Origin: Betaproteobacteria bacterium
Lineage (GTDB): Bacteria; Pseudomonadota; Gammaproteobacteria; Burkholderiales; SG8-39
Direction: 5' to 3'
NCBI GenBank assembly: GCA_019237595.1
Contig: JAFAGU010000115.1
Coordinates: 1-7,019, forward strand
Length of the DNA: 7,019 bases
The notes below the pieces were generated by a model. That model saw only the letters and a list, made by a program, of their open reading frames with translations, did no database searches and had not been told where the DNA came from. How positions within the stretch are numbered: the stretch's first letter is position 1; each line of letters opens with the position of its first letter. Of the stretch, positions 1 to 5,509 are shown in pieces. A program made the translations under genes and the position numbers.

Positions 1-195
1 CTCCTCGCGGAAGGCGTGCTCGCGACCGCCCTCGTGCGCGGCGGCGATCCGGCGCTCGCCCGCGCCGCCGGCGCGGCCGCGGCGGTGCTCATCGACTCGG
101 CGCCGCGCCGCGGCGGCGCTAGGTCTTCAGCCGGTAGCCGGTCCGGAAGATCCACCACACCGCGGCGAGGCACGCGGCCAGGAAGCACGCGGTAA
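1..195 (+). CDS. C-terminal fragment of an unidentified protein, 5' end outside the window
   Basis: An open plus-strand frame enters at base 1 and reads LLAEGVLATALVRGGDPALA, then an Ala-rich stretch and VLIDSAP, up to about base 120. These codons almost all end in G or C and the product is a believable amphipathic helix, unlike the Arg/Pro/Ser-rich minus-strand alternative (an ATG at 92-90). The frame continues to a TAA at 193-195, which puts about 25 codons inside the convergent ABC permease gene; in that tail codon use becomes poor (agg, tca, aga, aca, cga). Coding character therefore really ends near base 120, where a TAG exists one frame over at 120-122. I do not recognise the family from so short a piece. 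A regulator or enzyme C-terminus are both possible. It could also be a non-coding shadow, hence the low confidence. Confidence 0.4.
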   Translation, partial: LLAEGVLATALVRGGDPALARAAGAAAAVLIDSAPRRGGARSSAGSRSGRSTTPRRGTRPGSTR

Positions 196-880
196 AGGCG
201 AGGCTCGCGCCGACGTGCACGTCGGCGATATCGAAGAAGCTCCAGCGAAAACCGCTGATGAGGTACACCACGGGGTTGAAGAGCGTGACGGTCTGCCATG
301 CCGGCGGGAGCACGCTCACGGAGTAGAACGTGCCGCCAAGGAACGTGAGCGGCGTGATGACGAGGAGCGGCACGAACTGCAGCTGCTCGAAGCCTTCCGC
401 CCACAGGCCGATGATGAATCCGAGCAGGCTGAAGGCGATCGCCGTCAGCACGAGGAAGGCGAGCATCCATCCCGGGTGCGCGATGCGAAGCGGCACGAAG
501 AAGGCGGCGGTGGCAAGGATCACGAGGCCGAGGATGATGGACTTCGTCGCTGCGGCGCCGACGTAGCCCACGACCATCTCGAACGCGGACACCGGCGCCG
601 AGAGGAGCTCGTAGATCGTGCCCGTGAAGCGCGGGAAAAAGATCCCGAACGAGGCGTTGGTGACGCTCTGCGTGAGGAGCGTCAGCATCACGAGCCCCGG
701 CACGATGAAAGCGCCGTAGGGCACGCTCTCGATGTGCGGAATGCGCGTGCCGATCGCGGCGCCGAAGACCACGAAGTAAAGCGAGGTGGAGATCACCGGC
801 GCCACGATGCTTTGCAGGAGCGTGCGGGCGGTGCGCGCCATCTCGAAGATGTAGATGGCGCGGATGGCGCGCGTGTTCAA
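119..880 (-). CDS. ABC-2 type transporter permease (YadH-like)
   Basis: This is the inner-membrane subunit of an ABC exporter, 253 residues if started at TTG. About six hydrophobic segments are visible (roughly residues 22-43, 56-80, 105-130, 138-160, 168-190, 225-246). The C-terminal half has the family signature PLTFLGGTFYSVSVLPPAWQ (177-196) followed by FNPVVYLISGFRW (201-213), as in YadH and NodJ-like ABC-2 permeases. The TTG start at 880-878 overlaps the ATPase stop TGA (879-877) and has a purine-rich AGAAGG a few bases upstream. It keeps the cytoplasmic N-terminal helix (AIYIFEMARTARTLLQ) normally present in this family. An internal ATG at 841 would give 240 residues and lose part of that helix. 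Translation is probably coupled to the ATPase gene upstream. The substrate cannot be read from the sequence; YadGH-type pairs are generic exporters. Confidence 0.93.
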   Translation of the reverse strand: MNTRAIRAIYIFEMARTARTLLQSIVAPVISTSLYFVVFGAAIGTRIPHIESVPYGAFIVPGLVMLTLLTQSVTNASFGIFFPRFTGTIYELLSAPVSAFEMVVGYVGAAATKSIILGLVILATAAFFVPLRIAHPGWMLAFLVLTAIAFSLLGFIIGLWAEGFEQLQFVPLLVITPLTFLGGTFYSVSVLPPAWQTVTLFNPVVYLISGFRWSFFDIADVHVGASLAFTACFLAACLAAVWWIFRTGYRLKT

Positions 881-1800
881 GCCGCCTTCTCCCGCACGAG
901 ATCGACGAAGATGTCCTCGAGCGAGCTCTGCTTCGTCTGCAGGTCCTTGAGCTCCACGCCCGCGGCCGCGAGGTCGCGCAGGAGCTCCGGGATGTCCGAA
1001 TGCGTCTTCTGCGCGTCGTAGGTGTAGACGAGGTCCTCGCCCTTGAGCTCGAGCCCGTAGCGCGCGAGGCTCGCGGGCACGGCCGCAATGGGCTGCTGCA
1101 GGTGAAGCGTCAGCTCCTTGCGGCCGAGCTTGCGCATGAGCTCGGCCTTCTCCTCCACGAGGATGATCTCGCCCTGGTTGATGACGCCGATCCGGTCGGC
1201 CATCAGCTCCGCCTCCTCGATGTAGTGCGTGGTGAGGATGATCGTCACGCCGGCGGCCCGGAGCGCGTGCACCGCCTGCCACATCCCCTGCCGCAGCGCG
1301 ACGTCCACGCCCGCGGTCGGCTCGTCGAGGAAGAGCACCTGCGGGTCGTGCGCGAGCGCCTTGGCGATGAGGACGCGCCGCTTCATGCCGCCGGAGAGCG
1401 TCATGATCTTGGAGTCCTTGCGGTCCCAGAGCGAGAGCTCCTTCAGCACCGCCTCGATGCGGGCCGGGTCGGAGGGCTTGCCGAAGAGCCCGCGGCTGAA
1501 GGCGACCGTCGCCCAAACGCTCTCGAAGGCATTGGTCGTGAGCTCCTGCGGGACCAGACCGATCAGCGAGCGCGCGGCGCGCCAGTCGCGCAGGATGTCG
1601 TGCCCGCCGACCGAGACGGCGCCCTCGGTGGGCGTGACGATGCCGCAGACGATGTTGATGAGCGTCGTCTTCCCGGCACCGTTGGGGCCGAGCAGCGCGA
1701 AGATCTCGCCCTTGCGGATCTCGAGGTCGACGCCCTTCAGCGCCTGGCGGCCGCCGGCGTAGGTCTTGCCGAGGCCGCGGATGGAGATGACGGGCGGCAT
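877..1800 (-). CDS. ABC transporter ATP-binding protein (YadG-like)
   Basis: This is the cytoplasmic ATPase of an ABC-2 exporter, 307 residues. All nucleotide-binding motifs are intact: Walker A GPNGAGKTT (38-46), Q-loop Gln85 in LVPQE, signature LSGGM (135-139), Walker B VLFLDE (155-160) with catalytic Glu160, D-loop GVD (164-166) and switch His192 in TTHYIEEAE. The C-terminal region (about 220-307) is the extension typical of the drug/polysaccharide exporter ATPases and ends in the common SSLEDIFVDLVRE pattern. The partner permease follows directly with overlapping stop and start. The ATG at 1800 fits the usual N-terminus (PVISIRGLGKTYAGG), but no Shine-Dalgarno sequence precedes it; a GATAAT lies eight bases upstream. 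It starts 22 nt after the VOC gene, so it is either read through from that operon or started by a short-leader promoter. Confidence 0.96.
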   Translation of the reverse strand: MPPVISIRGLGKTYAGGRQALKGVDLEIRKGEIFALLGPNGAGKTTLINIVCGIVTPTEGAVSVGGHDILRDWRAARSLIGLVPQELTTNAFESVWATVAFSRGLFGKPSDPARIEAVLKELSLWDRKDSKIMTLSGGMKRRVLIAKALAHDPQVLFLDEPTAGVDVALRQGMWQAVHALRAAGVTIILTTHYIEEAELMADRIGVINQGEIILVEEKAELMRKLGRKELTLHLQQPIAAVPASLARYGLELKGEDLVYTYDAQKTHSDIPELLRDLAAAGVELKDLQTKQSSLEDIFVDLVREKAA

Positions 1801-1804
1801 GGGC

Positions 1805-1817
1805 CGCGATTATCGCG
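1805..1817. repeat. 13-nt palindrome in the gap before the ABC exporter
   Basis: The sequence CGCGATTATCGCG is a perfect inverted repeat of six bases around one central base. It fills most of the 22-nt gap between the VOC stop codon (1823-1825) and the ABC ATPase start (1800). On the minus strand it contains GATAAT, a four-of-six or better match to a sigma70 -10 box, placed so that transcription would begin at or very near the ATG. No convincing -35 box sits 16-18 bases further upstream. It could be a small operator, part of a leaderless promoter, or chance in CG-rich sequence. Confidence 0.3.
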
Positions 1818-1822
1818 CGCCG

Positions 1823-2254
1823 CTACTTCCTCTTCGTGGCCTTCTTCGCCTTGCGGGCTTTCGCCTTCTTAGCGGGCTTGCGCGCCGGCATCGCCTGCGC
1901 CGGCTTCCAGAGCCCGAGCATCCTGCCCTCGGGATCGGTGAAGAGCGAGAGCCAGCCCATGCCGGGCACTTCCTGCTCCTCGACGTGGATCTTGCCGCCG
2001 GCCGCCTCGATCTTCTTGCGGTAGGGAGCCAGCTCGTCGACCGCGATGTAGAAGATGGTCTGGCTCGGCCACGGCCCGCTGCGGTCGGGCCTCAGCATGC
2101 CGCCGCCGATGCCCATCTTGCTGCCGGTGTCGACGGCGCGGTAGTTCCACTGCGGGTGATAGGTCACCTTCCAGCCGAAGAGCTTCGCGTAGAAGTCGGA
2201 AAGCTTCTGCGGGTCTTCGGAGTTCATTTCCCAGTGGACGACGGGGTTGCCCAT
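1823..2254 (-). CDS. VOC family (glyoxalase/bleomycin resistance fold) protein with Lys-rich tail
   Basis: The first ~118 residues form a single-module vicinal oxygen chelate protein: HWEMNSEDPQKLSDFYAKLFGW (residues 7-28, the first beta-alpha unit) and a C-terminal half ending SLFTDPEGRMLGLWKP (103-118), which is the classic DPEGN-like end of this fold. Such proteins include metal-dependent lyases, dioxygenases and drug-binding proteins, so the substrate is open. Residues 123-143 are an unusual tail of Lys, Arg, Ala and Pro with 12 basic residues, resembling histone H1-like or nucleic-acid-binding tails. The start is firm: a perfect AGGAGG lies five bases upstream. The gene overlaps the end of the MFS gene by 31 nt, so its ribosome site is inside that coding region and translation is probably coupled. 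VOC genes commonly accompany ArsR/SRPBCC pairs, which fits its position here. Confidence 0.9.
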   Translation of the reverse strand: MGNPVVHWEMNSEDPQKLSDFYAKLFGWKVTYHPQWNYRAVDTGSKMGIGGGMLRPDRSGPWPSQTIFYIAVDELAPYRKKIEAAGGKIHVEEQEVPGMGWLSLFTDPEGRMLGLWKPAQAMPARKPAKKAKARKAKKATKRK

Positions 2255-3681
2255 GCGGGCCTCCTTTCTGTTTCAGTGGACTTCGATTCGGGGGATCCGC
2301 CGCGCACGAGCGCGGCGGCAAGCGCCGCGACGAGGGCAAAGCCCGCGGCGACGGCAAAAGCGGCCTGGTACCCGGCAGCGAGCGCCGCTTCATTCATGGT
2401 GCCGCGCTCGAGCAGGCCCGCGGTGCGCGCCTCGGCGAGGCTCGCGAGCACGGCGAGGCCGAGCGCGCCGCCCATCATGAAGGCGGTGTTGGCAACGCCG
2501 GAGGCGAGGCCGGATTCGTCGGGCGCGGCGTCGCTCATCGCGACGAGCAGCACGGGGTTGAGCGCCATCCCGCAGCCGATGCCGAGCAGCGTCATCGCCG
2601 GCAGGATGTGCCAGGCAAGGCTTGCCTGGACCGGCGCGAGCGCGAACACCGCGAGACCGGCGGCGGCGAGCACGAGGCCCGCGAAGATCGGCGCCCGCAC
2701 GCCGAAGCGCAGGACGATCTTCGCCGAGAGGCCGAGCGAGAACGCGGCCATGATGACGTTGGAGGGCAGGAAGGCGAGGCCGATCTTGAGCGCGTCGTAG
2801 CCCAGCACGAGCTGCATGTCGAGCGCCGAGAGGAAGAACCACGCGAACATCGCCGCGCACCAGAGCGCGCCGATGATCCCGGCCACGCAGAGGTTGCGCC
2901 TCGCGAGCAGGCGCAGCGGCATGAGCGGCGCGCGTACGCGCGACTCGACCATGAAGAACGCGGCGAAGAAGGCGAGCGAGCAGGCGAGCAGGCCGAGCGT
3001 CTGGACGGAGCGCCAGCCGGCGGCGTTCCCGTTCACGATCGCGTAGATCGCGAGCATCAGTCCGGCCGTGATCGTGCCGGCGCCGGCGAGGTCGATCGTC
3101 CCGGGCGAGCGCCGCTCGTCGGGCGCGATCAGCGCCCGGCACAGGAACCAGATGGCGATGCCGATCGGCAGATTGACGAGGAACACCCAGTGCCAGTTGA
3201 GCGCGCTCGTGAGGAGCCCGCCCGCGAGCACGCCGATCGATCCGCCCGCCGCGCACACGAAACCGTAGACGCCCATGGCGCGGGCTCGGTCGCCCGCATC
3301 GGTGAAGAGATCCATGATGAGCGAGAGCGCGATCGCCGAGACCACCGCCCCTCCGAGCCCCTGGGCGGCGCGTGCGGTAACGAGGAGCCACTGCGTGCCG
3401 GAAAGCCCGCACACGACGGAAGCGGCAGTGAAGAGCGCGATGCCGGCAAGGAAGAGCTTCCGGTGCCCGAAGAGGTCTCCCAGGCGCCCACCGAGGAGGA
3501 GGAAGCCGCCGTAGAACACCATGTACGCGTTCACCACCCACACGAGCGAGCTCTCCGTGAAGCCGAGGTCCATCCGGATGGAAGGCAGGGCGACGTTCAC
3601 GACCGTCGTGTCGAGCACGATCATCAGCTCGCCGGCGCAAAGGACGTACAGCGCCCACCAGCGCTTGCGTTCGGCCGACAT
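2224..3681 (-). CDS. MFS transporter, DHA2 (EmrB/QacA-like, 14-TM) drug:proton antiporter
   Basis: A 485-residue inner-membrane protein of the size and layout of 14-helix DHA2 exporters. Visible family motifs are LDTTVVNVALP (23-33, motif D1 with the membrane Asp24), GGRLGDLFGHRK (64-75, motif A between helices 2 and 3), LVTARAAQGLGGA (100-112, motif B with Arg104), and GSIGVLAGGLLT (147-158, the antiporter motif C) followed by WHWVFLVNLPIG. The known role of the family is proton-driven export of toxic or amphipathic compounds; the substrate here is not predictable. The protein ends in a hydrophilic tail of about 25 residues (from GGSPESKSTETE), part of which is encoded in the overlap with the VOC gene. 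The ATG at 3681 follows the TAG of the SRPBCC gene with no gap, and only a weak AGG precedes it, so coupled translation is likely. No partner HlyD-type adaptor or outer-membrane channel is present nearby. Confidence 0.95.
   Translation of the reverse strand: MSAERKRWWALYVLCAGELMIVLDTTVVNVALPSIRMDLGFTESSLVWVVNAYMVFYGGFLLLGGRLGDLFGHRKLFLAGIALFTAASVVCGLSGTQWLLVTARAAQGLGGAVVSAIALSLIMDLFTDAGDRARAMGVYGFVCAAGGSIGVLAGGLLTSALNWHWVFLVNLPIGIAIWFLCRALIAPDERRSPGTIDLAGAGTITAGLMLAIYAIVNGNAAGWRSVQTLGLLACSLAFFAAFFMVESRVRAPLMPLRLLARRNLCVAGIIGALWCAAMFAWFFLSALDMQLVLGYDALKIGLAFLPSNVIMAAFSLGLSAKIVLRFGVRAPIFAGLVLAAAGLAVFALAPVQASLAWHILPAMTLLGIGCGMALNPVLLVAMSDAAPDESGLASGVANTAFMMGGALGLAVLASLAEARTAGLLERGTMNEAALAAGYQAAFAVAAGFALVAALAAALVRGGSPESKSTETERRPAWATPSSTGK
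2260..2265 (-). promoter_or_regulatory. Strong ribosome binding site of the VOC gene
   Basis: The minus strand reads AGGAGG with a five-base spacer to the ATG at 2254. It lies inside the last codons of the upstream MFS gene, whose stop codon (2226-2224) is downstream of the VOC start. It fixes the VOC start and allows the VOC protein to be made at a high rate independently of, or coupled to, MFS translation. Confidence 0.85.
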
Positions 3682-4137
3682 CTACGCCTGCTGGAGGTAG
3701 TGCCCGAGCTTCTCGAGCGCGCCGGTCCAGCCGCGGCGGTGGTTGTCTCGCGCGGTCTCGTCGAAGAACTGCTCGTGGCGGAACTCGAGGCGCGTGCCGC
3801 CCGCCGCCGGCTGCAGGAGGATCGTCACCTGCGAGACGCGCTCAGGCGTGCTGTTCGGCCAGCACCAGCTGAAGACGAGCCGGCGGTTCGGCACCACTTC
3901 CTTGTAGACGCCGGCGCACTCGTGCGCCTTCCCGTCCGGGCCGCCGAAGACGATGCGAAAGCGCCCGCCGGGACGCACGTCGAGCTCCGCCTTCGACACC
4001 GGCTCGTTCGGCCCGGGGCCGAACCAGCGGCTTATCGCCTGCGGGTCGGTCCACGCGCGCCAGACTTTTTCCGGCGGGACGGGGTAGTCGCGCTCGAGGA
4101 CGAGCGAGGGTTTTTCGCCGAGTCCGGCGCTTTCCAT
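3682..4137 (-). CDS. SRPBCC / AHSA1-domain protein
   Basis: A 151-residue START/Bet v1-like protein of the Activator-of-Hsp90-ATPase-homology-1 group. The hallmark N-terminus is present (LVLERDYPVPPEKVWRAWTD, about 12-31), followed by ISRWFGP (35-41), the strand pair RPGGRFRIVF (55-64), Y78KEVVPNRRLVFSW (78-91) and the long C-terminal helix GWTGALEKLGHYL (136-148). This helix-grip fold makes a deep pocket for hydrophobic ligands. Genes of this type are very often paired with an ArsR regulator, as here, and are thought to bind or process the compound that is sensed; no enzyme activity is established for them as a group. The ATG at 4137 is supported by GAGGAG (4151-4146) eight bases upstream, inside arsR. 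The first 106 nt overlap the arsR reading frame. The stop codon directly abuts the MFS start codon. Confidence 0.92.
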   Translation of the reverse strand: MESAGLGEKPSLVLERDYPVPPEKVWRAWTDPQAISRWFGPGPNEPVSKAELDVRPGGRFRIVFGGPDGKAHECAGVYKEVVPNRRLVFSWCWPNSTPERVSQVTILLQPAAGGTRLEFRHEQFFDETARDNHRRGWTGALEKLGHYLQQA

Positions 4138-4475
4138 CTCTGAAGCTCCTCTTGCTGGTAAAGGAAGCGGCCGAGCGCGTCCAGGCGCTCGGTCCAGAAT
4201 TTCTCGTAGCGCGCCATCCAGGCGGCGGCCGCCTGCATCGGCTTCGCGTGCAGCTCGCAGCTCACCACGCGGCCTTCCTTCGAGCGCTCGATGAGCCCCG
4301 CCGCCTCGAGCACGCGCAGGTGCTTCATGAAGCCGGGGAGCGACATGTCGTAGGAGGCGGCGAGCTCGCTCACCGGCCGCTCGCCCTCGGCAAGCGACTG
4401 GAGCACGTGCCGGCGCGTGCGGTCGGAGAGCGCCCCGAAGAGCGAGTCGAGCTCCTCCTCGGAATACTTAACCAT
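4032..4475 (-). CDS. ArsR-family winged-helix transcriptional regulator
   Basis: A DNA-binding repressor of the ArsR/SmtB fold, 147 residues. The N-terminus LFGALSDRTRRHVLQSLAEG (12-31) and the helix-turn-helix with recognition helix (about 35-62: VSELAASYDMSLPGFMKHLR, then VLEAAGLI) are typical, followed by the wing ERSKEGRVVSCEL (63-75). The CxC metal site of classical arsenic/cadmium sensors is absent; Cys73 is the only cysteine, so the effector is probably not a soft metal. This is the form usually found upstream of SRPBCC genes. The conserved domain ends near residue 112. The last 35 residues are Ser/Arg/Lys-rich and are encoded entirely within the SRPBCC gene, an overlap of 106 nt that is much longer than normal for this pair. 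The ATG at 4475 lacks a clear ribosome site and lies only a few bases after the predicted transcription start, so the message may be leaderless. Confidence 0.93.
   Translation of the reverse strand: MVKYSEEELDSLFGALSDRTRRHVLQSLAEGERPVSELAASYDMSLPGFMKHLRVLEAAGLIERSKEGRVVSCELHAKPMQAAAAWMARYEKFWTERLDALGRFLYQQEELQRWKAPDSAKNPRSSSSATTPSRRKKSGARGPTRRR
4146..4151 (-). promoter_or_regulatory. Ribosome binding site of the SRPBCC gene
   Basis: GAGGAG on the minus strand, eight bases ahead of the ATG at 4137, embedded in the arsR codons for QQEEL. It decides the SRPBCC start and confirms that the two reading frames truly overlap rather than being fused. Confidence 0.7.
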
Positions 4476-4490
4476 AGAGTTTAGTTTCTA
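4475..4490. promoter_or_regulatory. Candidate ArsR operator
   Basis: An AT-rich 16-bp element, TAGAGTTTAGTTTCTA, stands out in otherwise GC-rich DNA. It has inverted ends (TAGA and TCTA) and an internal AGTTT direct repeat. It touches the arsR start codon and covers the predicted -10 region, which is where an autorepressing ArsR protein would be expected to bind. The symmetry is imperfect in the centre, so the assignment rests mainly on position. Confidence 0.45.
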
Positions 4491-4511
4491 CCCGGAGCGC
4501 CGCCTTGTCAA
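4485..4511 (-). promoter_or_regulatory. Predicted sigma70 promoter of the arsR operon
   Basis: On the minus strand a perfect -35 box TTGACA (4511-4506) is followed after 15 bases by TAGAAA (4490-4485), a four-of-six -10 match. The alternative at 17-base spacing, GAAACT (4488-4483), matches three of six. Either places the transcription start within about ten bases of the arsR ATG. The promoter lies in the 51-nt gap after the Bug gene and overlaps the candidate operator. Confidence 0.55.
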
Positions 4512-4526
4512 GCGCCCGGCGCGGCC

Positions 4527-5489
4527 CTACTCCACCTTGGCGCCCGAGGCCCTCACGACCGGGGCCCACTTCTCGGTCTCGGCCTTGATCACCTTGCCGA
4601 AATCCTCCGGAGTGCCCTTGAGCGGCGTGGCGCCAAGGTCCCGCAGGCGCTCGATCATCTTCGGGTCGACGAGCGCCTGGTTCACGGCGGCGTTCAGCTT
4701 GTCGATCACCTCGCGCGGCGTGCCCTTCGGCATGCCGATGCCGAACCACGCGGTGGCCTCGTAGCCCTTCACGGTCTCGCCCACGGTCGGCACATCGGGC
4801 AGCGAGGCGTCGCGCTGCGCCGACGTGACCGCGAGGGCGCGCAGCCTCCCGCCCTTGATGAAGCCCGAGGACGACGGGAGGTTGTCGAAGATGAGGTCCG
4901 CCTGGCCGCCCATGATGTCGGCGAGCGCCGGGCCCGCGCCCTTATAGGGCACGTGGACCATCTTGCACCCGGTCATCGACTTGAAGAGCTCTCCCGAGAG
5001 GTGCACGGAGGTGCCGCTGCCGGAGGAAGCCATGTTGATCTTGTCGGGGTTCGCCTTGCAGTAGTCGACGAACTCCTTGACCGTCTTCGCCGGGAAATCG
5101 AGCCGAACGACCATGACGTTGGGCGAGCGCGCGATGCCGGCGACGGGCACGATGTCGGTGAGGAAATTGAACGGCAGGTTCTTGTAGAGCGTGGTGTTGA
5201 TGCCGTTCGCCGGGTTGACGAGCAGCATCGTGTAGCCGTCCGGCGCCGACTTCACGACGTACTCCACGCCGATGTTGTTGCCGCCGCCGGGCTTGTTCTC
5301 GATCAGGAAGGGTTGGCCGAGCTTCTCGGTGAGCCAGCCGCCCATGAGGCGCGCGAGGAGATCGGTGGTTCCGCTCGTCGGATAGGGCACGATCCACTTC
5401 ACCGGGTGAGCTGGGTAGTCCGCGGCCGCCGCGGAAAACGCCGCGGCGCAAGCGAGCAGGGAAAAGGCCAGGCGAAGCACGAGCTTCAT
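4527..5489 (-). CDS. Bug family (TctC-like) periplasmic tripartite tricarboxylate-type solute-binding protein
   Basis: A 320-residue secreted binding protein. Residues 1 to about 23 are a Sec signal peptide (MKLVLRLAFSLLACAAAFSA and an Ala-rich cleavage region before DYP). The mature protein begins with the family pattern YPAHPVKWIVPYPTSGTTDLLAR, and then shows IENKPGGGNNIG (63-74), the ligand-loop GSGTSVHL (157-164), HVPYKGAGPALADIMGGQ (179-196), PSSSGFIKGGRLRALAVTS (205-223) and the PDVPTVGET segment (231-239). Bug proteins bind carboxylates, amino acids or aromatic acids for uptake or sensing. No TctA/TctB membrane genes are in the window, so this is an orphan, as is common in Burkholderiales. 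The preceding 2-hydroxyacid dehydrogenase hints at a hydroxy- or keto-acid ligand, but this is only inference. The start is fixed by AGGAGG six bases upstream. Confidence 0.96.
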   Translation of the reverse strand: MKLVLRLAFSLLACAAAFSAAAADYPAHPVKWIVPYPTSGTTDLLARLMGGWLTEKLGQPFLIENKPGGGNNIGVEYVVKSAPDGYTMLLVNPANGINTTLYKNLPFNFLTDIVPVAGIARSPNVMVVRLDFPAKTVKEFVDYCKANPDKINMASSGSGTSVHLSGELFKSMTGCKMVHVPYKGAGPALADIMGGQADLIFDNLPSSSGFIKGGRLRALAVTSAQRDASLPDVPTVGETVKGYEATAWFGIGMPKGTPREVIDKLNAAVNQALVDPKMIERLRDLGATPLKGTPEDFGKVIKAETEKWAPVVRASGAKVE

Positions 5490-5495
5490 CGCAAT

Positions 5496-5501
5496 CCTCC
5501 T
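5496..5501 (-). promoter_or_regulatory. Strong ribosome binding site of the Bug gene
   Basis: The minus strand reads AGGAGG with a six-base spacer to the ATG at 5489, a near-ideal site. It lies just downstream of the inverted repeat at 5510-5534, so a hairpin formed there in the mRNA would end nine bases before it and would not by itself hide it. Confidence 0.85.
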
Positions 5502-5509
5502 ATGGTTCT

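Noticed and set aside
90..92. Minus-strand ATG as the start of a further gene after the ABC permease
   Set aside because: The product is a Pro/Ala/Ser/Arg-rich shadow with no ribosome site, while the plus-strand frame has better amino-acid composition.
881..1516. Upstream extension of the permease reading frame as one 465-residue protein
   Set aside because: The added N-terminal part is Arg/Ala/Gly-rich with no fold pattern and lies out of frame over the intact ABC ATPase gene; it is a GC-driven shadow.
2608..4143. A 511-codon plus-strand open frame, and a 580-codon one at 4953-6695
   Set aside because: Both are Arg/Glu/His/Ala-rich products antisense to well-recognised genes; long antisense frames without stops are expected in DNA of this GC content.
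3682..4475. A single ArsR-SRPBCC fusion protein broken by a frameshift
   Set aside because: The SRPBCC gene has its own ATG and a well-placed GAGGAG site, and both domains are complete, so two separate overlapping genes explain the sequence better.
4512..4522. GC-rich hairpin GCGCCCGGCGC after the Bug gene as a terminator
   Set aside because: The stem is only four pairs with a three-base loop and no T-tract follows on the minus strand; similar short palindromes are frequent in this sequence.
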